A program made the translations under genes and the position numbers. Below are positions 48,881 to 56,912 of a stretch of DNA of 64,000 nucleotides, in pieces (the stretch's first letter is position 1; each line of letters begins with the position of its first letter). This DNA comes from an uncultured Clostridia bacterium (lineage in GTDB: Bacteria > Bacillota > Clostridia > Christensenellales > Pumilibacteraceae). The stretch spans positions 1-64,000 of the forward strand of contig CAMWLQ010000002.1 in the NCBI GenBank assembly GCA_947175195.1, given 5' to 3'. Below the pieces are notes generated by a model. The model was not told where the DNA came from, ran no database searches, and was given only the letters and a program-made list of their open reading frames with translations.

Positions 48881-50577
48881 TGTTACAACGGATAACAATA
48901 CATAATCTTGCGCTCATAAAGCATTTGGAAATAGAGTTTGACTCGCAGCTGAACGTATTTTCAGGTGAAACGGGCGCGGGCAAATCCATAATAGTCGATT
49001 CGCTTATGTTGCTTGTCGGCGGCAGGTACGATAAGTCGCTCCTCAAGTTCGGTGCGGACAGCGGGTACGTAGAGGGCGTGTTTGATTTTACCGACAGCAC
49101 GCCGTTAGAGGACATGGGTATAGACTGCGAGGATGGAATATTCATCGTAACTCGCAAGTTTACCAAGGACGGCAAAAACGATATCCGCGTAAACGGCAAG
49201 CAAATGACAACGGCAATGCTGCGCGAGCTTATGCAAAACTATGTGGATATTTACGGTCAAAACGAATATCAATCGTTGCTGAAAATATCCGAACAAAAAA
49301 AGATTCTCGATTACTTTGTATTCAAGTCGGACAGTGCGCCGCTCAAAAAGCAAAAAGAGCTTTATGACGAATACAAAAAACTGTGCGCGGATATGCAATC
49401 GTTGGGCGATGAAACGGCGCGCGCGCAGCGTATTGACGTACTCAACTATCAAATAGACGAGATCATCAAAGCTAATGTTAAGCCCGACGAGGAGCAACAG
49501 CTTATCGACCGCAGGCATGTGCTTATGGCGTCCGAGCGTATCAAGAACGCGCTTGCCGAGTGTTATTCGGCGCTCGACGACGGGGATTGCAGCGTTACCG
49601 AAACATTGGACGGGGCTATGCGCGCCATGTCAGGTATATCGTCGTTCGGCGAAAAATTTTCGGAATTGGAAGGTCGGCTTAAATCGGTTTCTATTGAGCT
49701 GGACGATATTGCCGAGTGTGTAAAGGACGAGCTTGACGGTATGGACGGCAGCGAAAAGGAGCTGGATGAGGTTTCCGTGCGGCTGGATAAAATCCGTGCG
49801 CTCAAGTCAAAGTACGGCGCATATGACGCTATGCAAAAGTTTTTGGCGGACGCCAAGGCGGAAGTCGAGCGGCTTTCGCGCGGCGCGGAACTGTATGACG
49901 AACTGTGCAAAAAGGAAACGGTTGCCAAAAAAGCGTTGTATGACAACAGTAAGCTGCTTTCCGATATGCGCCGCGAGGGCGCAGTTGCATTGCAAAAGCG
50001 CATTGTTGCCGAGCTGGGCGATTTGGGAATGGAAAAATCGTCGTTTGAGGTCGTTTTTGCCGAAATGCCTAACTATGACGAGTTTGCAACCAACGTCACG
50101 TCAAGCGGGTTTGACAGCTTGCAATTTTATTTAAGCCCTAATGTGGGACAACCGCTTTTGCCGCTTATAAAAATTATTTCCGGCGGCGAAATGTCGCGAT
50201 TTATGCTGGCTATCAAGCTGGTTACAGGCGAGCTCAGCAGCATTGGCACAATGATATTCGACGAGGTAGATACGGGTATAAGCGGCGCAATAGGACTGTG
50301 TGTTGCAAAAAAGCTGGCGCAGCTTTCACGCGGGCATCAGGTGCTTTGCGTTACACACCTTGCTCAAATTGCCGCAATGGCTGACGGTCATTACTTTATA
50401 GAAAAGAGCGAAAAGGACGGGGATACGCAAACAAGCGTTACTCCGCTGGATAGGTCGGGCATGATAGGCGAAATATCCAGGCTTTCGGGCACAAAGGGCG
50501 TATCGTCGTCGTCCGATAAAAACGCGACCGAGCTAAAGACTTTTTGCGATACGTTTAAATCGGGTACGTTTAATTAG
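48880..50577 (+). CDS. recN: DNA repair protein RecN
   Basis: LQRITIHNLALIKHLEIEFDSQLNVFSGETGAGKSIIVDSL...KIISGGEMSRFMLAIK...MIFDEVDTGISG...QVLCVTHLAQIAA. Confidence 0.96.
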   Translation: MLQRITIHNLALIKHLEIEFDSQLNVFSGETGAGKSIIVDSLMLLVGGRYDKSLLKFGADSGYVEGVFDFTDSTPLEDMGIDCEDGIFIVTRKFTKDGKNDIRVNGKQMTTAMLRELMQNYVDIYGQNEYQSLLKISEQKKILDYFVFKSDSAPLKKQKELYDEYKKLCADMQSLGDETARAQRIDVLNYQIDEIIKANVKPDEEQQLIDRRHVLMASERIKNALAECYSALDDGDCSVTETLDGAMRAMSGISSFGEKFSELEGRLKSVSIELDDIAECVKDELDGMDGSEKELDEVSVRLDKIRALKSKYGAYDAMQKFLADAKAEVERLSRGAELYDELCKKETVAKKALYDNSKLLSDMRREGAVALQKRIVAELGDLGMEKSSFEVVFAEMPNYDEFATNVTSSGFDSLQFYLSPNVGQPLLPLIKIISGGEMSRFMLAIKLVTGELSSIGTMIFDEVDTGISGAIGLCVAKKLAQLSRGHQVLCVTHLAQIAAMADGHYFIEKSEKDGDTQTSVTPLDRSGMIGEISRLSGTKGVSSSSDKNATELKTFCDTFKSGTFN

Positions 50578-50633
50578 AATATAATTTTCGATTAAGAAGT
50601 ATATAATTCGACAAGCGACAAAAACTATACGTG

Positions 50634-51614
50634 ATGAAAAAGTTACGTAGTATTTTATGCGCTTTTTTTGCGCTGTTTTTATGTGTTGCGCTTTTGCCTG
50701 TGGGACAGGTCGTTTATGCCGATTCCGAGCAAAGCGTTTATATAGGCGGCTATCCAATAGGTATATCTATCGACGTTGACGGATTGCTTATAGAAAGCGT
50801 TACCGGAGTGGAAACGGAGTACGGCATTGCCGCCGTAGAGGGATTGCGAAAGGGCGATATTATTAAAAAAATCGACGGAAAAGCCGTAAACGACATTGAC
50901 GACATATCGGAAATTATCACCACCGACGACGCGGTGAAAATCGATTTGTCGCGTAATGGGGTTGATATGTCGTTTGAGGTCAAGCCGATGATAGAGGCGT
51001 TCAGTCAAAAACCGCGACTCGGCATAAAAATAAAAGACGTAATTTACGGCGTGGGAACCGTTACATTTGTGCGCGAGGACGGCACATATGCCGCGCTCGG
51101 TCATGAAATATCGGCTGACGGCGGCAGTATTCCGTTTGCGGGCGGGCACATTCACGCATGCAAGGTCGTGGGCGTAAAGCGTGGCGGAAAAGGCGAGGCG
51201 GGCGCGTTGCTTGCATCTATTTCGCCCGACAAGGTTTACGGCTCGGTATGCTGCAACAACAGCTACGGCATTGCGGGTAAGTTTCAATCGGACTTTTATA
51301 AGGGCGAAAAAGTTTCGCTGGCAAAGCGTAGCGAGGTGCACGCAGGGGCTGCAAAAATCAAAACCTCGGTAAACGGCGAATCGCAGTATTACGATATAGA
51401 AATAATCAAGGCGTCGCACCAAAGCTCGCGTAAGGAAAAGGGCATGGTTATTCGAGTCACCGACAAACGCCTGCTCGATTTGACGGGCGGAGTGGTGCGC
51501 GGCATGAGCGGGTCGCCGATATTGCAGGACGGCAAGCTGGTTGGCGCGGTCACGCATGTTTTTCTAAACGACTTTACCAAAGGCTACGGCGTGTACGCGG
51601 ATTTTATGAATTAA
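50634..51614 (+). CDS. spoIVB: SpoIVB peptidase (S55 family)
   Basis: PDZ-like region then YAALGHEISADGG...GMSGSPILQDGKLVGAVTHVFLNDFTKGYGVYADFM. Confidence 0.93.
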   Translation: MKKLRSILCAFFALFLCVALLPVGQVVYADSEQSVYIGGYPIGISIDVDGLLIESVTGVETEYGIAAVEGLRKGDIIKKIDGKAVNDIDDISEIITTDDAVKIDLSRNGVDMSFEVKPMIEAFSQKPRLGIKIKDVIYGVGTVTFVREDGTYAALGHEISADGGSIPFAGGHIHACKVVGVKRGGKGEAGALLASISPDKVYGSVCCNNSYGIAGKFQSDFYKGEKVSLAKRSEVHAGAAKIKTSVNGESQYYDIEIIKASHQSSRKEKGMVIRVTDKRLLDLTGGVVRGMSGSPILQDGKLVGAVTHVFLNDFTKGYGVYADFMN

Positions 51615-51670
51615 CGAAAATTGTTTATTTTTGACGAATAACGGTGGCGCGTCGTACATAGATTTAAAAT

Positions 51671-52291
51671 ATGAAACGCACGTATGTTATTTCCGATTGG
51701 TTTTACAGGCTCTCGCACACGGTCAAGCGCAACAGGTCGTGTGTTTTGCTGTATTCGCTGTTGTGTTTGCTGTTTTTGGTAGTGGGCGTTGCGGTCGGCG
51801 CAAATATGTCCGACAAGACTGAATACGTTTTGCGCAACGGCGCGGCTATATTCAAGTTTTTGCGCGGCGATAACGGCATAGTAGCGTATTTCTTTATCGA
51901 TTTGCTGTTCTCTTGTATCTACTGCTTGTTTGCCGCATCGATGTTCTATTTTAGGGCGTTGACGTTTTTGTCTATAGTGCCGTGCGCGTATCGCGCGTAT
52001 GTGCTCGGCGCAAACACTTGTATTATAATAGTCGTATTTTCGGTGTCAGCGCTGCCTATGTTGTTTGTGGCGTTCGTGCCCATTTGCCTAATAGAGATTA
52101 TAATACTGTGTATGGTATCGTTTAGGTGCTTTTATTTTTCGTCGCTAAACCGTAGATGTACGCCGTCCATGGTGGATATTAAGCTGTATTACAAGGGTTT
52201 GCTTTCGTACTTTTTCGTGCTGGCGGTGTTCACTCTTATAAAGGCGCTGACTCTTGTTCTTTTCGGCTCGGCATTAATAGGCGTATTATAG
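51671..52291 (+). CDS. Polytopic membrane protein, possible SpoIIM-type protein
   Basis: 206 aa, multiple TM segments; lies between spoIVB and dacF. SpoIIM assignment is from neighbourhood and topology only. Confidence 0.45.
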   Translation: MKRTYVISDWFYRLSHTVKRNRSCVLLYSLLCLLFLVVGVAVGANMSDKTEYVLRNGAAIFKFLRGDNGIVAYFFIDLLFSCIYCLFAASMFYFRALTFLSIVPCAYRAYVLGANTCIIIVVFSVSALPMLFVAFVPICLIEIIILCMVSFRCFYFSSLNRRCTPSMVDIKLYYKGLLSYFFVLAVFTLIKALTLVLFGSALIGVL

Positions 52292-52348
52292 TGAATTATT
52301 TTTCCTTCGATTAACCACACTAAGGGTATGGATTTTCTCGGAGGGAAT

Positions 52349-53515
52349 ATGAACAAAAAAATCTTATTGGGCATAGCCGGAATACTTACGGCTATAATAG
52401 CTTTTTCGCCGCTGTTCGGCATAATGCATGCGGCGCACGCCGATACTGCCACGCCGTCTTTGGCGAGCACGTGTAAGGCGGCAATGCTGCTTGACGCAAA
52501 CACGGGCACGGTTGTTTTCGAAAAGAACACCAAACAACACTTGCAAATAGCGAGTATGGTAAAAATTATGACGCTCGGGCTGGCGTTTGACGAAATAGAG
52601 CGGCGCGAAATACCACTCGACACCGTTGTTACCGCGTCCGAAAACGCCGCGGCAATGGGTGGATCGCAGGCATTTTTGGATGCCAATGCGGATTACCGTT
52701 TGGATGAGCTGCTAAAAAGTATAGTAGTAGCGTCGGCTAACGATTCGTGCGTTGCCGTTGCTGAGCATTTGTACGGCAGCGTGGATGCATTTGTCGCGGC
52801 TATGAACGAGCGCGCCGCGCAAATGGGGCTTAATGACACTAAGTTTGTTAATTGCACGGGCTTGCCGCATGAGGGACAGTACAGCTGTGCCGCCGACGTT
52901 GCGGTAATGTTTAAGAATCTTATGTCGCACGAAAAGTTTTATGAATACGCCGGGGTATGGATGTACGACTTTGCGCATCCAAGCGGACGTGTAACAGGTC
53001 TTACCAATACCAACAAGCTTATACGCTTTTATGACGGCTGCGACGGCGGCAAAACGGGATATACCGACGAGGCACGCTCATGCATAACAGTAACCGCAAA
53101 GCGCGGCGATACAAGGCTTATTTGCGTTGCTATCGGTGCCGAAAATTCCAAAACCCGCAACAAAGAGGTTTCGGAAATGCTCAACTACGGCTTTGCCAAT
53201 TATAAAACGGTTTGCGCCGTTCAAAAGGGCGAGGTGCTTGGCGAGTACGGTGTCGACGGCGGTAAGACGGACAAGATTACCGTGGTTGCCGAAGAAGAGT
53301 GCACTGCGTTCACCAAGTGCGGCGATAAGAGCGAGGTGACCTTGCGCATAGATATAGACACGCTTAGCGCGCCTATTGTAAAGGGGCAAAAGGTGGGTAC
53401 GGTAACCGTGCTTATAAACGGCGAGGAATACCGCACGCTTAACGCCGTTGCTCAAAACGGCTGCCAAAAGAAGGGCTACAAGGATATTTTGGACTATTTC
53501 ATTGCCGAGTGGTAA
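52349..53515 (+). CDS. dacF: D-alanyl-D-alanine carboxypeptidase (DacF-like)
   Basis: CKAAMLLDANTGTVVFEKNTKQHLQIASMVKIMT, SANDSCVAVAEHLYG, DGGKTGYTDEARSCITVTAKRGDTRLI; signal peptide. Confidence 0.9.
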   Translation: MNKKILLGIAGILTAIIAFSPLFGIMHAAHADTATPSLASTCKAAMLLDANTGTVVFEKNTKQHLQIASMVKIMTLGLAFDEIERREIPLDTVVTASENAAAMGGSQAFLDANADYRLDELLKSIVVASANDSCVAVAEHLYGSVDAFVAAMNERAAQMGLNDTKFVNCTGLPHEGQYSCAADVAVMFKNLMSHEKFYEYAGVWMYDFAHPSGRVTGLTNTNKLIRFYDGCDGGKTGYTDEARSCITVTAKRGDTRLICVAIGAENSKTRNKEVSEMLNYGFANYKTVCAVQKGEVLGEYGVDGGKTDKITVVAEEECTAFTKCGDKSEVTLRIDIDTLSAPIVKGQKVGTVTVLINGEEYRTLNAVAQNGCQKKGYKDILDYFIAEW

Positions 53516-53531
53516 AATTTGTCGCAATATA

Positions 53532-53560
53532 TTGACTGAATTGTGATAGTGTGATAAAAT
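53532..53560 (+). promoter_or_regulatory. Sigma-A promoter of rpe
   Basis: TTGACT-N17-TAAAAT; +1 predicted at ATG 53567. Confidence 0.7.
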
Positions 53561-53566
53561 ATGCCT

Positions 53567-54217
53567 ATGAGCAAAACCATTATCGCACCGTCAATACTCA
53601 GCGCAAATTTTGCCGATATGGGCAACGAGGTAAAAAATTTATCGGCAATCGGCGCCGATTGGGTCCATTTGGACGTAATGGACGGTATGTTTGTACCAAA
53701 TCTTACGTTCGGATTCAAAATGATTAAGGATATTCGTCCTATGTCCAAGCTGTTTTTTGACGCGCACTTGATGATTGCGCAGCCCAAAAGGTACGTCAAG
53801 CGGTTTGTGGAGTCTGGCGCCGATCTTGTGTCGTTCCACTACGAGGCGGAATACGATATAGACGGCACGCTGGATATAATTAAAAACGCGGGCTGTAAAT
53901 GCGGACTGGCTATCAATCCCGATACCGATGTGGATGTAATCAAGCCGTATCTCGGCAAGCTAGACCTGATTTTGATTATGACCGTTTTTCCGGGGTTTGG
54001 CGGGCAAAAGTTTATTGACGGCTCATTGGAGCGTATAGCCAAAGCAAAGGCATTGCGTGACGAATACGCGCCCAATGCGGTTATAGAGGTTGACGGCGGC
54101 GTAAATACCGACAATGCCCAAAGCATAACCAAGGCTGGTGCGGACGTGCTGGTTGCAGGAAATGCGGTATTCGGCGCGGCGGATAGGGCAGTCGCGGTAA
54201 AGCAGCTACGCGGATAA
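53567..54217 (+). CDS. rpe: Ribulose-phosphate 3-epimerase
   Basis: SKTIIAPSILSANFADMGNEV...WVHLDVMDGMFVPNLTFG...MTVFPGFGGQKFI...IEVDGGVNTDNA. Confidence 0.96.
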   Translation: MSKTIIAPSILSANFADMGNEVKNLSAIGADWVHLDVMDGMFVPNLTFGFKMIKDIRPMSKLFFDAHLMIAQPKRYVKRFVESGADLVSFHYEAEYDIDGTLDIIKNAGCKCGLAINPDTDVDVIKPYLGKLDLILIMTVFPGFGGQKFIDGSLERIAKAKALRDEYAPNAVIEVDGGVNTDNAQSITKAGADVLVAGNAVFGAADRAVAVKQLRG

Positions 54218-54287
54218 CGTAATTATTGTAACGCGCACCGATAGTATTGCATAAACAATATAGAAAGGTAAAAACGGAGGTGCGCCA

Positions 54288-54362
54288 ATGTCCAAAATCA
54301 TATGCATAAAATTACCCAAGTGCTTGGGACAATTCGTGCGGCTGTTCAAGCGCAATAAGTAA
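54288..54362 (+). CDS. spoVM: Stage V sporulation protein M (24 aa; not in ORF track)
   Basis: MSKIICIKLPKCLGQFVRLFKRNK aligns with Bacillus subtilis SpoVM MKFYTIKLPKFLGGIVRAMLGSFRKD (core IKLPKxLGxxVR); SD ggaggt; conserved neighbourhood rpe-spoVM-rpmB-yloU-yloV-recG. Confidence 0.92.
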   Translation: MSKIICIKLPKCLGQFVRLFKRNK

Positions 54363-54376
54363 AATCGTAACAATTT

Positions 54377-54407
54377 AAAGCCCGACGTTTTTGCGTCGGG
54401 CTTTTTG
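54377..54407. terminator. Bidirectional terminator between spoVM and rpmB
   Basis: AAGCCCGACG-ttttt-gCGTCGGGCTT with flanking T-run and A-run. Confidence 0.87.
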
Positions 54408-54451
54408 TGTGTTAAATTATTAATCTAATAAAACAGGTCGGTAGGTAAAAA

Positions 54452-54640
54452 TTAACCCTCTTGCTTTTTGGCAGTGCGCAAGCAGCGCGTGCAAACATAG
54501 CCGTACTGTTCCTCGCCGTCAATCACCACCGTGCCTTTGTGTACGTTGGCGTTGAAAGTGCGCTTTGTCTTTTTGTGCGAGTGGCTAACGTTGTTTCCTG
54601 CCACTTTGCCCTTGCCGCACATAATACATACTTTGCTCAT
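54452..54640 (-). CDS. rpmB: 50S ribosomal protein L28
   Basis: MSKVCIMCGKGKVAGNNVSHSHKKTKRTFNANVHKGTVVIDGEEQYGYVCTRCLRTAKK; SD ggaggt. Confidence 0.96.
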   Translation of the reverse strand: MSKVCIMCGKGKVAGNNVSHSHKKTKRTFNANVHKGTVVIDGEEQYGYVCTRCLRTAKKQEG

Positions 54641-54681
54641 GTTTTTGACCTCCTAAGGCGGACTGATTCATTATCCTAACC

Positions 54682-54710
54682 AATATACCACTTTTTTGGC
54701 TCTTTTGCAA
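54682..54710 (-). promoter_or_regulatory. Sigma-A promoter of rpmB
   Basis: Minus strand TTGCAA-N17-TATATT. Confidence 0.72.
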
Positions 54711-54761
54711 CCGAAAATGAGCATATTTTTACTAAAATTTTAAAAAAATAAGTTAAAACCC

Positions 54762-54790
54762 TTGCAAAAATATTTTATATGGGTTAAAAT
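54762..54790 (+). promoter_or_regulatory. Sigma-A promoter of the Asp23-fakA operon
   Basis: TTGCAA-N17-TAAAAT. Confidence 0.68.
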
Positions 54791-54831
54791 ATTAGTGTGA
54801 ATTACATATACTTAATTGTTTTGGAGCGATC

Positions 54832-55182
54832 GTGAGTGTCCACACTTCTAATGCCTACGGCAGAATAACGGTTACGGAGGACTCGATAGCACAAGTTGCT
54901 GCCGATACCGCTTTGGACTGCTATGGTATTGTCGATCTTGTTTCCAAAACTTTTTCCGATAATTTGTCGGACCTGTTCAGGCGCAAGCGTCTGTCACGCG
55001 GAGTAAATGTTTTCACAAACGGCGACAGAATATTTATTGACCTTTACGTCATTATTAAGTACGGTCTGTCCATCGAGGCTGTGGCACAGTCGCTCAAAAA
55101 AGCGGTCAAGTATCGCGTGGAGCGATTCTCGGGCATGGTGGTTGATACGATTAACGTCCATGTCGTGGGAATTAAGGTGTAG
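54832..55182 (+). CDS. Asp23/Gls24 family protein (YloU-like)
   Basis: GTG start; YGRITVTEDSIAQVAADTALDCYGIVDLV...VIIKYGLSIEAVAQSLKKAVKYRVE; directly upstream of fakA. Confidence 0.9.
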   Translation: MSVHTSNAYGRITVTEDSIAQVAADTALDCYGIVDLVSKTFSDNLSDLFRRKRLSRGVNVFTNGDRIFIDLYVIIKYGLSIEAVAQSLKKAVKYRVERFSGMVVDTINVHVVGIKV

Positions 55183-55212
55183 TCGCATCCTCGAAATTTC
55201 GGAGGATTAAAA

Positions 55213-56859
55213 ATGCAAAAATCAATCAATGGCGCAACCTTTCGCAAAATGATTGTGAACGGCGCCAAACTTCTCGACGCGCACAAAGCGCACGTAAACG
55301 AACTTAACGTTTTCCCGGTTCCCGACGGCGATACCGGTACAAATATGTCAATGACCATGCTATCCGCATCTCGCGAGGTAGCCAGCTGTTCCACCAACAA
55401 TATGCCCGAGCTGTGCGACGCGGTCAGTAAAGGCGCCCTTCGTGGCGCGCGCGGCAACAGCGGCGTAATACTCAGCCAAATACTCAAGGGTATGACATCC
55501 GTCCTTTCCGGAAGTACGGAGCTTACCGCCAAAACTTTTGCCAAAGCCTTTGCGGCGGGTACGGAAATAGCCTACAAGGCTGTTACCAAGCCCAAAGAAG
55601 GCACAATCCTTTCGGTCATCCGTGCGGTGTCCGAGGCAGCCGAGAAAGCCGCCAAAAAGAATGTAGAGCTTAAAGATTTCTTCTCTACCGTAATTGCGGC
55701 GGGCGAGGAAATGCTCAAGCAAACGCCCGAAATGTTGCCTGTACTCAAAAAGGCAGGCGTGGTAGACGCGGGCGGCAGAGGCCTGCTTATATTGTTCCAA
55801 GGTTTCTTGAACGTGCTTTTGGGACAAGAGGAGGCTTACAATATAGAATTTGACGACGCTTATAAGGCGGGCGGCGCGTCCAGTCCGTACGATGAGCAGT
55901 CGCATTTCAATTATAACGACCTTGCGGAAATAGAATTTGCATACTGCACCGAGTTCTTTATCGTAAACCTTTACAAAAAGACGACTGAGGCGGATATAGA
56001 CAAGTTTAGAGAAAAGCTTATGGAAATCGGCGATTGCGTGCTGGTTATAGGCGATCTCTCTTTGGTTAAGGTACACGTTCACTCCAACGTGCCCGGTCAA
56101 GTGCTTACCTATGCGCTTGAGCTTGGCGAACTGGATCACCTTAAAATCGAAAACATGCTCCAGCAAAACCGCGAGCTTAAAAACAAGCAGCAGGAAGAGC
56201 TTAAACCGTTCGGTCTTGTGGCTGTGTGCGCGGGCGACGGTCTTACCGCCATATTCAAGGACTTGCTGGTAGACAATATTATAGAGGGTGGGCAAACAAT
56301 GAATCCGTCGGCGGACGACATTGCCAAGGCTTGCGACGCAGTTGCCGCCAAGGACGTATTTGTTTTCCCCAACAACAAGAACATCATTCTTGCCGCCAAT
56401 CAGGCAAAGGCGCTTTCCAAGCGCACTATCCACGTGATACCCACTACCAATATCCCGCAGGGACTTTCGGCAGTGCTTTCCTTCAATCCCGAGGACACGG
56501 TGGACGGCAACCTTAAAAACATGAACGACTCGCTCGGCGGTGTGCGGTCGGGATCGGTAACTTATGCCGTGCGCAATACCCAAATCGGCAATTTCGACCT
56601 TAAAGAAGGCGATATTATCGGCATGGACGCCAAAGACATCGTTGCAAAGGGCGACAGCGTCAGCCAAGTAACCGAACAGCTTATCGACAAAATGATGGAC
56701 GACGACGTAAACTGCATCTCCTTATATTTCGGCAACGACGTTAGGGAAGAAGAGGCAAACGCTATTGCCGCCGACATCACCAAAAAGTACAGATCATGCG
56801 ACGTGGACGTACATTACGGCGGTCAGCCTTTGTACTACTTTATAGTTTCGCTCGAATAA
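55213..56859 (+). CDS. fakA: DAK2 domain fatty-acid kinase FakA-like (YloV)
   Basis: LNVFPVPDGDTGTNMSMTM...GALRGARGNSGVILSQILKG...VDAGGRGLLILFQGF. Confidence 0.93.
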   Translation: MQKSINGATFRKMIVNGAKLLDAHKAHVNELNVFPVPDGDTGTNMSMTMLSASREVASCSTNNMPELCDAVSKGALRGARGNSGVILSQILKGMTSVLSGSTELTAKTFAKAFAAGTEIAYKAVTKPKEGTILSVIRAVSEAAEKAAKKNVELKDFFSTVIAAGEEMLKQTPEMLPVLKKAGVVDAGGRGLLILFQGFLNVLLGQEEAYNIEFDDAYKAGGASSPYDEQSHFNYNDLAEIEFAYCTEFFIVNLYKKTTEADIDKFREKLMEIGDCVLVIGDLSLVKVHVHSNVPGQVLTYALELGELDHLKIENMLQQNRELKNKQQEELKPFGLVAVCAGDGLTAIFKDLLVDNIIEGGQTMNPSADDIAKACDAVAAKDVFVFPNNKNIILAANQAKALSKRTIHVIPTTNIPQGLSAVLSFNPEDTVDGNLKNMNDSLGGVRSGSVTYAVRNTQIGNFDLKEGDIIGMDAKDIVAKGDSVSQVTEQLIDKMMDDDVNCISLYFGNDVREEEANAIAADITKKYRSCDVDVHYGGQPLYYFIVSLE

Positions 56860-56866
56860 TTTAACG

Positions 56867-56905
56867 CCGTACCGATGGGCAGTTTAGCCCGTCGGCACGG
56901 TTTTT
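56867..56905 (+). terminator. Rho-independent terminator after fakA
   Basis: CCGTACCGATGGGC-agttta-GCCCGTCGGCACGG-TTTTT (one mismatch, one G-U). Confidence 0.82.
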
Positions 56906-56912
56906 ACTTAAT

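Noticed and set aside
55360-56667. 435-aa minus-strand ORF opposite fakA
   Set aside because: Antisense shadow ORF; no plausible protein features.
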